A stretch of DNA of 29,511 bases from a virus: positions 1 to 29,511 of the IMG/VR virus record IMGVR_UViG_3300036832_000824. The stretch is one strand, 5' to 3'. How positions within the stretch are numbered: the first letter of the stretch is position 1; each line of letters opens with the position of its first letter. Made by a program: the position numbers and the translations under genes. The notes below the pieces were generated by a model. That model was not told the origin of the DNA and did not search any database. It saw nothing but the letters and a program-made list of their open reading frames with translations. Below, one piece after another: positions 8,835 to 16,552 of the stretch.

Positions 8835-9808
8835 CGGTAAAAAGTCTTAGACATAGGCTTTCGTCGGCGGTCGTGGATGGCGGCGACAGTACGTTGGTGC
8901 GGCCATCGAATTGGAATGACGATCACGATCTCTGGCTCGGGATGCGAACCGTCAGTGCTACGTCGGACGTGATCAGCAACACCGATCATCTGACCTTCGT
9001 TCGCTTTACGAACGCGGCAGCGGTTGCGGTTAGCATTGCAGCACCATCCGGCAGCAATATGCCGACCGGATGGGTGACGAGGCTCAAGAACGTCAATTCA
9101 TCGGCGCTCACGCTGACAGGGACCGGCTGCACCATCAACGGCGCGTCATCGATTGTTCTTGCGCAGGGCGAGAGCCTTCAACTGTTCAGCGATGGCACGA
9201 CCGACTATGGCGGCGTTGTTGGCTTGTCTCCGAATTCGCCGTCGATCAAGAGCATTGCTCCTGACATCAAATTGCTCAACACGCTCGTCGCCAGCAATCA
9301 GCAATATCTCACTGACACGACGAGCATCACGTCGGCTTACGACAGCTACGAATTCGAGTTTCTCAATCTTGTGCCCGCTGCCGCTGCGACCTTGTACATG
9401 CAACTCTTTAGCGCTGCTAGCGGCTGGATCAGCGGCAACAACGCCATGTCGTTCTGCTGTTGGGGGACTGGAAACGCGGCCAGCAATCAAATGGCAGTTG
9501 ACAGTTCTAATGGATATTTGATTTTGAGCGGCGCTGCGAATTCTTACCAAGTGGCCGCTTCCCCCAATGGTGGCGTCTGCGGAATGGTTGTGCTGCACGG
9601 GCCGAACAGCGGCTCTCGTAAGTATATTAGTGGTCTGACCGCATCTGTGCCCGGCGGCGGCACTGCCGGCATTCTAATCTCTGATGTCGGTGCCTACAGC
9701 ACTGCTGATCCGGTTACCGCCGTGCGATTCACTTTCATCAACACTGCCGGCACTTCTCAAAACATCACCACCGGAACCGTTCGCGTCTACGGACGCAAGA
9801 CGAGTTAA
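8831..9808 (+). CDS. Tail fibre-like protein, tandem copy 3
   Basis: The start is taken at ATG 8831, which overlaps the stop of copy 2 as ATGA and gives the same N-terminus as its paralogues (MTVKSLRHRLSSAVVDG). An upstream in-frame start at 8792 would add residues absent from the other copies. The product has 325 residues. DNA at 8900-8975 is identical to 6957-7032 in copy 1, and 9311-9357 to 7368-7414. The middle of the C-terminal domain diverges (Ala/Ser-rich, 'FCCWGTGNAASNQ') while 'GTVRVYGRKTS' is restored at the end. This pattern suggests recombination between copies with diversification of one domain. Confidence 0.75.
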   Translation: MTVKSLRHRLSSAVVDGGDSTLVRPSNWNDDHDLWLGMRTVSATSDVISNTDHLTFVRFTNAAAVAVSIAAPSGSNMPTGWVTRLKNVNSSALTLTGTGCTINGASSIVLAQGESLQLFSDGTTDYGGVVGLSPNSPSIKSIAPDIKLLNTLVASNQQYLTDTTSITSAYDSYEFEFLNLVPAAAATLYMQLFSAASGWISGNNAMSFCCWGTGNAASNQMAVDSSNGYLILSGAANSYQVAASPNGGVCGMVVLHGPNSGSRKYISGLTASVPGGGTAGILISDVGAYSTADPVTAVRFTFINTAGTSQNITTGTVRVYGRKTS

Positions 9809-9811
9809 TCG

Positions 9812-11095
9812 ATGTCTGGCGCGCCGGCATTTCAGAGTACCGCCAGCCAACCTAACGCCTTTCAAAGCGGCGTGCAGGTTGTTGCCGGCAACTATTTCCT
9901 CGGCTCACCTGCGTTCGCCACGCCGATTCTCGGTTCCAAGTACGTTTTCCACGCTGCCGCCTATTCGCTTGCTTCGCCGAGCTTCGCGACACCGACGCTC
10001 GCTACCGCATCAGGCATCGCGCAACTGCATGCAAATCCGTATTCGGTTGGCTCGCCAAGTTTCGCGATACCATCGCTTCGCATTTACAAGATATTTGCCG
10101 TAAACGCGTACTCGCTCGGCTCGCCGGCTTTTGCCTTTCCAGCGTTTCATCAGAACCACCATATTTTCACGAACTCGATGAGTTTGTCGGGGCTGTCGTT
10201 CACGACGCCGCAACTGCTTAAAAATTATCAACTGACTGCTTCTGCCGCCTATTGGCTCGCGTCACCCGATATTCACTCCGACATTGTCATCGAAGTCAAT
10301 CGAACGCTTACGGCTCAAGCATTTGGTTACACACTCGATCATCCGCGCTTCGGCTTCCCGCGTCTGACAGTGACGATCATTCAAGCGCCGTGGCCGCGAA
10401 CCTATTTCTCGCAGGCCGAGGAAGCCGGCGCGATGCTAGGCAATCTACTCAACTACATCCTCATGAGTTTGCCGCCGGTGCAGACCGACGCTCGAGACCT
10501 CTGTCGAAGACTATGCACGACGCTGCGCGACAACGCTTCCGCTGCTATCCGTGGCAACACGCTCGGCACGCAATTGCAGGCGATCTATAACGCCGCTGAC
10601 GCCGCTGGCGCGTCCTATGGCGGCATCGAGGCGGCCCGGCAATATCTGATGAGCCAGGTCGCCAGCACTTCGGCTTTCACGCAAATCGTCTTTCGAAGCG
10701 CGCTCGTCATGACGCTCGCCGAGGAGTCGATGATCATCTCGCGCTTTCCGTTCGCGACGCAGGCCGAAGTTCAAAATATGATCTATCACGTCCGCGATAT
10801 GTTCGACGCGGCCAAGGCGCTCGGCATCGATGAGGTCGATATTGTCCTTTACCAGACGCTCAACGCGTTGGGCGGCGCGGTGATGAACCATCTCGCTACC
10901 ACGGAGCTTAAATTGCCGCGCTTCATGGCCTATCAAACGGGCATGCCGATGCCGTCGCTCTATTTGGCGCAGCGCATCTATGCCGACCCATCGAGGTCTG
11001 ACGAGCTAGAGGCTGAGAACGGCGTGATCCATCCGGCGTTCATGCCGAGAACTCTGCGCGTGCTGTCCGCGCCGCCCGTTGGACCGGCCCTCTAA
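9812..11095 (+). CDS. Repeat protein fused to DNA-circulation C-terminal domain (Mu gp43 C-half-like)
   Basis: The 427 residues divide in two. Residues about 25-195 hold six or seven imperfect repeats of 23-26 residues around 'Y-S-L-G-S-P-x-F-A-T-P'. Residues about 200-427 are helical and end with a signature I associate with the C-terminus of Mu gp43/DNA-circulation proteins: 'PSLYLAQRIYADPSRSDELE' followed by 'NGVIHPAFMPRTLRVLS'. The matching N-terminal domain is encoded separately at 5744-6409. The gene starts three bases after fibre copy 3. It is most likely a baseplate protein completing the split family member, with repeats that may carry or replace fibre contacts. The split is inferred from motif recognition. 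Confidence 0.7.
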   Translation: MSGAPAFQSTASQPNAFQSGVQVVAGNYFLGSPAFATPILGSKYVFHAAAYSLASPSFATPTLATASGIAQLHANPYSVGSPSFAIPSLRIYKIFAVNAYSLGSPAFAFPAFHQNHHIFTNSMSLSGLSFTTPQLLKNYQLTASAAYWLASPDIHSDIVIEVNRTLTAQAFGYTLDHPRFGFPRLTVTIIQAPWPRTYFSQAEEAGAMLGNLLNYILMSLPPVQTDARDLCRRLCTTLRDNASAAIRGNTLGTQLQAIYNAADAAGASYGGIEAARQYLMSQVASTSAFTQIVFRSALVMTLAEESMIISRFPFATQAEVQNMIYHVRDMFDAAKALGIDEVDIVLYQTLNALGGAVMNHLATTELKLPRFMAYQTGMPMPSLYLAQRIYADPSRSDELEAENGVIHPAFMPRTLRVLSAPPVGPAL

Positions 11096-11110
11096 AACAA
11101 GGAACCGGCT

Positions 11111-11638
11111 ATGGCAGACGTTCGGATCGTTTCCAGCGCCTCGCTGCGCGAGACCGTTGCCGATTGGCTCTTGCTCAAGACCGGCAATCTCGATCAGCGT
11201 CAAGAACTGGCGAACTTCGTCAAGGTCGCGCTGATGACCGATAAGCTCGCCGACACGGACGAGATCCGGCCCGATCCAGACAACGATGACCGGCGCGGAT
11301 GGTGGGGCGATATGGATGCTGGCACGATCTGGCGGGGATGGGATATCGGGACAAAGAATTGGTTACTCGAGCGCGCGAAGGTGTCCGACGCCTATGCTTG
11401 GGAAGGCGATACCGTTTACCGCGCCGAGAACTACACGCGGGAAGCCGTCACCCCGCTCGTTCAACTGCGCATGTGCAGCGCTGTCGATGTAAAAGCCGAG
11501 CGCGTCGGCCAAGAGCGCATCGATGTGCGCGTGATCATATATCGCGGGCCATCCGCTGAGGTCGAGCTTGTCTTTCAAGACCTCTGGGCCGCCATCCCGA
11601 CCGAGCCGATCCTCTCGCCCTATCGCTGGTCAACCTGA
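11111..11638 (+). CDS. Baseplate protein, Mu gp46-like
   Basis: The 175-residue product fits the phage gp46 family (a small baseplate wedge component, counterpart of P2 gpW/T4 gp25). The hallmark segments are a Trp/Gly/Asp-rich loop (RRGWWGDMDAG), 'DIGTKNWLLERAKV', and a C-terminal 'VDVKAERVGQERIDVRVIIYRG'. An AAGGA ribosome site lies just before the ATG. The stop overlaps the start of the gp47-like gene (TGATG), the same gene order as in Mu. Confidence 0.85.
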   Translation: MADVRIVSSASLRETVADWLLLKTGNLDQRQELANFVKVALMTDKLADTDEIRPDPDNDDRRGWWGDMDAGTIWRGWDIGTKNWLLERAKVSDAYAWEGDTVYRAENYTREAVTPLVQLRMCSAVDVKAERVGQERIDVRVIIYRGPSAEVELVFQDLWAAIPTEPILSPYRWST

Positions 11639-12747
11639 TGCCTTGGATAACTCCCACGCTTTTGCAAGTGCGACAGATGGTGAGGGATGACATCACCACA
11701 TCGCTCGCCGGCGCGGCTGTTGCCGGTAATACTGTTCTAAGGGTAATGGCCGATGCGATGGCGGGGCTCGCACGGCTTTGTCTCAAGTATTTAGATTGGT
11801 TAGCTTTAATGCTAATGCCAGATACTGCGACCGATACCTGGCTTTCGCGCCATGGGGTTATATGGTTAGTTAACGCGGACGGTTCGCTTGGACGAAAAGG
11901 GGCGTCATACGCGAGCGGAACCGTGGGGTTTTCCGGCACGCCTGGCATATCTATTCCCGATGGTTTCGGGCTTGTTGCGCCGAGCGGTGATACCTATGAG
12001 ACGCTCGAATTTCTAACGCTGCCAGATTCAGTCAATCAACCGGCCGAGGTCGCGGTCAAGGCGCTCAATCCTGGCGCGTCCGGCAATCAACCGCAGGGAA
12101 GCTTCATCGCTCCGACCACGCCCATGTCCGGGGTGAGCGGCGACGTGCTTGTCATCGATTTGCGCGGCGGCTTCGATCAGGAAACCGACGAAGCGCTGCG
12201 CGCGCGGATTCTCGCTCGCATACGACAACCACCGATGGGCGGGGACGCGGACGACTACTGGGAATGGGCAATGGCGATCCCTTCGGTCACAAGGGTGTTT
12301 GTGGCCGCCCGCGAGCTTGGCATGGGAACGGTAACCGTCCGTTTCATGGTGGATGCACTACGCGCCGACACCGGCGGCTTCCCGACCATGGACGACATCA
12401 ACGTGGTGGCTGGCTATCTCGACCAAAAAAGGCCCGTCGCGGTGCGCGACTTTTTTGTGATGTCGCCTGTCCCCGAGCCCATCGACTTCAATCTGGTGCT
12501 TCGGTACGACTCGATGACGTTACGGGCGCAGGTCGCGCAATCGGTCACCGCAATGATCACCGAGAAGGCTATGTGCGCGCACACCGTCAACGGTCAACTC
12601 GTGGCTGGCACGACGATCCTAGCGAGTTGGGTTGCCGAGGCGATCAACCGCGTCACGCAAGATTTCGAGTTAACGATGGACGACCATGCAATGCCTCATA
12701 ATGGAGCTTTGGCTGTTTTGGGAACGATTAGCTATCCGGTGCCATGA
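11638..12747 (+). CDS. Baseplate J-like protein, Mu gp47-like
   Basis: This 369-residue protein is a clear baseplate J/gp47 family member, the large wedge protein that joins the hub to the fibres. It has 'RDDITTSLAGA' and 'LRVMADAMAGLARLCLKYLDWLALMLMPDTATDTWLSRHG' at the N-terminus. The family's usual 'ETDEALRARILARI' and 'PPMGGDADDYWEWAMAIPSVTRVFV' motifs lie in the middle. DNA around 11730-11880 is more AT-rich than its surroundings. Its stop codon forms an ATGA overlap with a homing endonuclease gene instead of with the gp48-like gene expected next. Confidence 0.92.
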   Translation: MPWITPTLLQVRQMVRDDITTSLAGAAVAGNTVLRVMADAMAGLARLCLKYLDWLALMLMPDTATDTWLSRHGVIWLVNADGSLGRKGASYASGTVGFSGTPGISIPDGFGLVAPSGDTYETLEFLTLPDSVNQPAEVAVKALNPGASGNQPQGSFIAPTTPMSGVSGDVLVIDLRGGFDQETDEALRARILARIRQPPMGGDADDYWEWAMAIPSVTRVFVAARELGMGTVTVRFMVDALRADTGGFPTMDDINVVAGYLDQKRPVAVRDFFVMSPVPEPIDFNLVLRYDSMTLRAQVAQSVTAMITEKAMCAHTVNGQLVAGTTILASWVAEAINRVTQDFELTMDDHAMPHNGALAVLGTISYPVP

Positions 12748-13367
12748 ACAACGACGCTTATACATATTGGATCAAAGTTGGCGGGATCATCCGCTACGTC
12801 GGCAAAGGACGCGGCAATCGATGTTTTCGGCACGAACAAATTGCACGCAGTTTGAATGAAGGGAAAAAAGTCAGAGCAACGCCTTTTCAGAAACGGCTCG
12901 CGCAAGCGATGAGTGAAAGACAATCGATCTGCGTCGAAATTTTTGCCTTCGGATTGACAGACGCAGAAGCTTTTGAACGAGAGCAAATCGAAATTGCGAT
13001 CCGTCGTGCTGACTTGTGGAACATCCTCGAAGGCGGCGAGGGAATGACATCTACCGAAGCGCACGCAGTTTGGCTCGATCCGGCAAAAAGAAAAAAGCGC
13101 GCGGCCAGCGCACGCGCTCGTTACACCGAAAATCCTGAATATAGAGACGGAGTCTCAAACCGTTTACGGGCTCAAGCACTTGATGCGGCACGCGCTCGAT
13201 GGGGCAACGCTCAAAACAGGCAAGAGATGTCAAAACGAATGCTCGCTGTATGGGCTGATCCAGAATACAGGGAGAAGCACATTGCAGCCGCGCGGATTCG
13301 TTGCTCCGATCCAAAAGTCAGAGAGGCGCTGACCGCTCGCTCGCGGGCATACAGAGCACGCACATGA
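12744..13367 (+). CDS. Free-standing GIY-YIG homing endonuclease 1
   Basis: The N-terminal 95 residues form a GIY-YIG nuclease: 'YTYWIKVGGIIRYVGKGRG' with the catalytic Arg in 'RCFRH', a Glu in 'AFEREQIEI' and the closing Asn in 'LWNIL'. The remaining half is basic and repeats a short unit, Trp-x-Asp-Pro-x-x-Arg with variations (WLDPAKRKK, ENPEYRD, WADPEYREK), resembling NUMOD-type DNA-binding repeats. It lies between gp47-like and gp48-like genes that are normally adjacent, and overlaps both as ATGA. It therefore appears to be a mobile gene inserted at a coupling junction and still translated with the operon. It is related to the gene at 14598. Confidence 0.85.
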   Translation: MNNDAYTYWIKVGGIIRYVGKGRGNRCFRHEQIARSLNEGKKVRATPFQKRLAQAMSERQSICVEIFAFGLTDAEAFEREQIEIAIRRADLWNILEGGEGMTSTEAHAVWLDPAKRKKRAASARARYTENPEYRDGVSNRLRAQALDAARARWGNAQNRQEMSKRMLAVWADPEYREKHIAAARIRCSDPKVREALTARSRAYRART

Positions 13368-14281
13368 GCAGCCCCAGCGTAGTGCAGCGCGACGCGAGCT
13401 TGCCGCCGTTCGATCCTATTATTCCGCAACCCCCGCAGGCCCCGACACAAGTCACGCCGCTCTATGCGCCAATCACGCCGCCGTTGCCGCACGACCAGCA
13501 TCTTCGCCGAGGTCAAGACGAGTATTGGTGGGCACTCAGTGCGCTACTACCGCAGGGCATCGCGTGGCCGCGAGAACCAGACACGGTGCTGCAAAAGGTT
13601 GTTCGCGGTCTCGCCGGCATCATGGGATGGTTCGACGGTCGCGCCGCCGATCTGCTCGAGCGTGAGAGCGATCCGCGTACCACGGTCGAGATGCTCGATA
13701 GCTGGGAGCGTGCTTTTGGATTACCAGATCCTTGTTGGTATCCGCACGAATGGACGGTCGGCGAGCGCCAAACAATCCTCGTGCAACGCATGACAATCCT
13801 CGGCTCGCAGTCGCGCGATTTCTTCATCAACGACGTTGCTGCCTTTCTCGGTTACGGGTCGGTCTCGATCCGCGAATATCGCCCGTTCATGGCGGGGTTG
13901 GATCGTGCTGGCGACAATCGCCAGTATTTTTCCGATGGCTCGCTCGGACTGTGGCCCGCGCAGATCGGGCCGCCAACCATGCGCTTCGCGTGGACGATGC
14001 ACGTTCCGACGACGCGTCTCACCTGGTTCCGTGCTGGCAAGGGGCGTTCGGGAACAGATGCGCATCTATTTTTTCGTCACGCCGAAGACCTCGAGTGCGT
14101 CGTTCGAAGGTGGGCACCTGCGCACACCGTCGTCCTATTCGATTACAGCGGCGTACTGCCCTACGGCGATCCGTATGCCGGGACCGGCGAGGTCTACGAC
14201 GGCATGATTCCAGCCATGCTCTACACGACGCCGGACACGCTCTATACGCCGCCACCGTACGTCCCGCCGGAACAGCCATGA
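13364..14281 (+). CDS. Baseplate/tail protein, Mu gp48-like (DUF2313/YmfQ)
   Basis: The start at ATG 13364 overlaps the preceding stop as ATGA; a start at 13301 would lie inside the endonuclease gene. The 305-residue protein begins with a proline-rich stretch and then has the gp48/YmfQ pattern: 'LSALLPQGIAWPREPDTVLQKVVRGLAGIMGWFDGRAADLLERESDPRTTVEMLDSWERAFGLPD', here quoted only to locate residues about 60-125 by their ends. Next come a helical 'ERQTILVQRMTILGSQSRDF' and a C-terminal domain closing around 'VVRRWAPAHTVVLFDYSGV'. It is a wedge component linking the baseplate to fibres, like P2 gpI. Confidence 0.85.
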   Translation: MSSPSVVQRDASLPPFDPIIPQPPQAPTQVTPLYAPITPPLPHDQHLRRGQDEYWWALSALLPQGIAWPREPDTVLQKVVRGLAGIMGWFDGRAADLLERESDPRTTVEMLDSWERAFGLPDPCWYPHEWTVGERQTILVQRMTILGSQSRDFFINDVAAFLGYGSVSIREYRPFMAGLDRAGDNRQYFSDGSLGLWPAQIGPPTMRFAWTMHVPTTRLTWFRAGKGRSGTDAHLFFRHAEDLECVVRRWAPAHTVVLFDYSGVLPYGDPYAGTGEVYDGMIPAMLYTTPDTLYTPPPYVPPEQP

Positions 14282-14601
14282 CCGATCTAAGCAATCCAGC
14301 ACCCATCAAAGGTCAAACGTGGCCGAGCTTCCCCTCGAGTTGGTATCAGGACGCGACACCTGACCGTCCGTTCTTTATCCCCGAACCACCAGCGCCACCG
14401 GAGTGGCTCAATCCGCCGATCTATCAGCCGCCCGCACAGGTCGCGCCGCCTTACGGGGGAACGAACGTCTACATCTTGATGGCGGTTTCGTACGGATTGG
14501 ATTCTCTGATCTTCTCGCCGCCGCCGGCGCTAACGACGAGCACCTATTACGCACTCGGAGCGCCGAGCTTCGCAACGCCCACGTTGACGACACATCCATG
14601 A
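14278..14601 (+). CDS. Short proline-rich tail protein with LGxPSFATP repeat, possibly truncated
   Basis: The 107-residue product starts by ATGA overlap with the gp48-like gene. It is Pro-rich (PFFIPEPPAPPEWLNPPIYQPP). Its last 45 residues contain one and a half copies of the same repeat as the protein at 9812-11095, ending 'YYALGAPSFATPTLTTHP'. It stops exactly where endonuclease 2 begins. A single partial repeat at the very end suggests that a longer array was cut by the endonuclease insertion, although this may also be its natural length. No function is assigned beyond a tail or fibre-connector role suggested by position. Confidence 0.6.
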   Translation: MTDLSNPAPIKGQTWPSFPSSWYQDATPDRPFFIPEPPAPPEWLNPPIYQPPAQVAPPYGGTNVYILMAVSYGLDSLIFSPPPALTTSTYYALGAPSFATPTLTTHP

Positions 14602-15227
14602 GTTATGTCTACGCAATCATTGTAGACGAAATCGTTAGATACATAGGCAAAGGCTCTGGGCGTCGCGCAGTACGGCATGTGCAGAAGATGCACCAAATTT
14701 TGCGCGCACGCGCAGCCGGTGATGTCGTGCACGCGACGCATCTTCACAATCGAATGGCAAAGGCATGGCGCAACGGATCGACCATTGAAATCGAAATTCT
14801 GCAAGATGGCCTCACGGACGAACATGCGTTTTTGAAAGAGATTGAAATCATCGCATCATTTCCAGAAAGGCAGCTATGGAATAAGTCGCCTGGCGGCGAC
14901 AAGCCACCGAAGGCTGTCAAACGAAGCGCTGAATTTCGAGCAAGAGTAAAAGCATCGAATATCGAAAGATGGAAAGACCCGGAGTTGCGAGCGCGCCAAT
15001 CAGAACAAAAGAAAGTGCATTGGCTTAATCCAGCGTACAGAGAAAAAGTTCACGGTCCACAACGTGGAAGCAAATCTCCGTCAAGGTCAGCAAAAGCAAA
15101 AGAGCGTTGGACTAATCCAGACTTTAGAAAAAAGATGGATCAGATTCTCAATGATCCGTCTCGCAAGCAACAACAAAGTGATGCCGCCCGGCGCGGATGG
15201 GAAGTCCGTCGCGCCAAAGCAAAATAG
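14598..15227 (+). CDS. Free-standing GIY-YIG homing endonuclease 2
   Basis: ATG 14598 overlaps the preceding stop as ATGA; longer starts at 14403 would cover the previous gene. The 209-residue product has a GIY-YIG domain ('YVYAIIVDEIVRYIGKGSG', Arg in 'RRAVRH', Glu in 'FLKEIEII', Asn in 'LWNKS'). A basic tail with repeated 'W-x-[DN]-P-x-[YFL]-R' units follows (WKDPELRAR, WLNPAYREK, WTNPDFRKK). The order of motifs matches endonuclease 1 throughout, so the two are paralogues of one mobile family, though clearly diverged. The catalytic residues appear intact in both. Its 3' end may overlap the start of the next fibre gene. Confidence 0.85.
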   Translation: MSYVYAIIVDEIVRYIGKGSGRRAVRHVQKMHQILRARAAGDVVHATHLHNRMAKAWRNGSTIEIEILQDGLTDEHAFLKEIEIIASFPERQLWNKSPGGDKPPKAVKRSAEFRARVKASNIERWKDPELRARQSEQKKVHWLNPAYREKVHGPQRGSKSPSRSAKAKERWTNPDFRKKMDQILNDPSRKQQQSDAARRGWEVRRAKAK

Positions 15228-15238
15228 GAGAGCGTGCC

Positions 15239-16540
15239 ATAGATTTTTCCCAACCTTATGGAACTCCGCCCGTTCCCGTCGTGATGCCGCCTGGCACGCG
15301 CCAGTACAGCCGTTATGTGAACGGCAACCCGGTGACTGGCACCGAAGGAAGCATCCCTCCAGCTACGGCGTTCGATGAGAGCCAGGTCGAGATAATCGAA
15401 GTCATTCAGCGAGCTGGGATCGTTCCGACGCACAATGATCTCACGCAGTTGTGGCAAGCGCTGATGGCGCTGTTTTCGCAAAAATATATATCGAGCCCCA
15501 TTACAAAAACCGTGCACGGAGTTGGAGCGGATTTCTCAGACCTCAATGCGGCGATGCTCTGGCTCGGGCAATATGTGATTTTGCCAACGGGCTATGTGAC
15601 GTTCATGGTTGCGCCCGGAAAGTGGACCTACACAACGACCGTCGAACTCAATCATCCAAATCTCAATCGCGTCGCGATCCAGGGCGGTGCGTTGCTCGGC
15701 GGCTCGCCCACGCCATCGAATTTTTCAATCGGCGGGTATCATCTTTCGAGCGACGGCAGCAATCATATCATCTATCTGCGTTCGGTCTATGCCACCGAGC
15801 TTTCGTTCACTGGCGGCGTCAATGGTTTTTTGTCGGTGCGTCCTGGCACGACGCTACGATATCTTTTGATCACCGGGAGTCAGACAGTCGGCCCCGTCAC
15901 GCCGCCGTATTATCAAGGGAATGGCATCTACGCGACCGCAGATTTATGGATTGACGGCATTGCCATCTGGGGCTTCGGAACGCACGGCTTCGCCATTGAC
16001 CACGCCATGGTGCGATGCTCGAGTTCGCTTTCGATAACCGTTTCCTTCTGCGGCAGTTGTGGCATCAACAACAACGGCGGCGCTTACTCTTCCTGGTCTA
16101 ATACCTCATATACAAACTTGGTGAGCAACGCGACTTGCGGGCTCAACAATTTGGGCGGCTCTCAATGGCTCGGAAAAGTTTACATCGCTGGACACGGGCC
16201 GCCGAACGGCAACGCTGCGATTCAATGCTTACAAGGCGGTCTAATCGCAGCCAATCCTGGGAGTCAGTGTGCGACGAACTACGCGGGCATTGTCTGCGCC
16301 GGTGCCGCGACGATTTTGTTCGAAAGCTCCTACATCAACAACTGTGGCCAATACGGGCTTTATGCTTACGGCAACGGGATGGTTTGGGTCAACAACTGTA
16401 GTTTCTTTGGCAACGGCACCTACGATGTCATTGCGACGGAGGGGGCGATGGTTGATGCGAGCGGCGCGGGAATGGGAACGGCTTGGACGCCGCCGTTCAA
16501 TACTTACAACATCAATGCTGGCGGCTTTATCGTTCACTAG
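15239..16540 (+). CDS. Parallel beta-helix tail fibre or tailspike
   Basis: The frame is open from ATG 15197, but that start would overlap endonuclease 2 by 31 bases, has no ribosome site and adds an Arg-rich head. The good ribosome site AGGAG (15226-15230) instead points to codon 15239, which reads ATA. From there the protein has 433 residues and opens in the usual way for such fibres (PYGTPPVPVVMPPGTRQYSRYV). Residues about 110-430 are rich in Asn, Gly and short beta repeats (GLNNLGG, SYINNCGQYGLYAYGNGMVWVNNCSF), typical of a right-handed beta helix. Polysaccharide binding or cleavage is inferred; no catalytic residues are identified. Confidence 0.75.
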   Translation: MDFSQPYGTPPVPVVMPPGTRQYSRYVNGNPVTGTEGSIPPATAFDESQVEIIEVIQRAGIVPTHNDLTQLWQALMALFSQKYISSPITKTVHGVGADFSDLNAAMLWLGQYVILPTGYVTFMVAPGKWTYTTTVELNHPNLNRVAIQGGALLGGSPTPSNFSIGGYHLSSDGSNHIIYLRSVYATELSFTGGVNGFLSVRPGTTLRYLLITGSQTVGPVTPPYYQGNGIYATADLWIDGIAIWGFGTHGFAIDHAMVRCSSSLSITVSFCGSCGINNNGGAYSSWSNTSYTNLVSNATCGLNNLGGSQWLGKVYIAGHGPPNGNAAIQCLQGGLIAANPGSQCATNYAGIVCAGAATILFESSYINNCGQYGLYAYGNGMVWVNNCSFFGNGTYDVIATEGAMVDASGAGMGTAWTPPFNTYNINAGGFIVH

Positions 16541-16552
16541 GAGAGCAACACA

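Noticed and set aside
6888-9808. Diversity-generating retroelement acting on the fibre C-terminal domains
   Set aside because: No reverse transcriptase or template repeat is present in the window, and differences between copies are spread over all base types rather than concentrated at adenines.
13732-14601. 289-codon + strand frame across gp48-like and the short repeat gene
   Set aside because: Only its last 107 codons (from 14278) are a natural protein; the first part is a frame shadow of the gp48-like gene.
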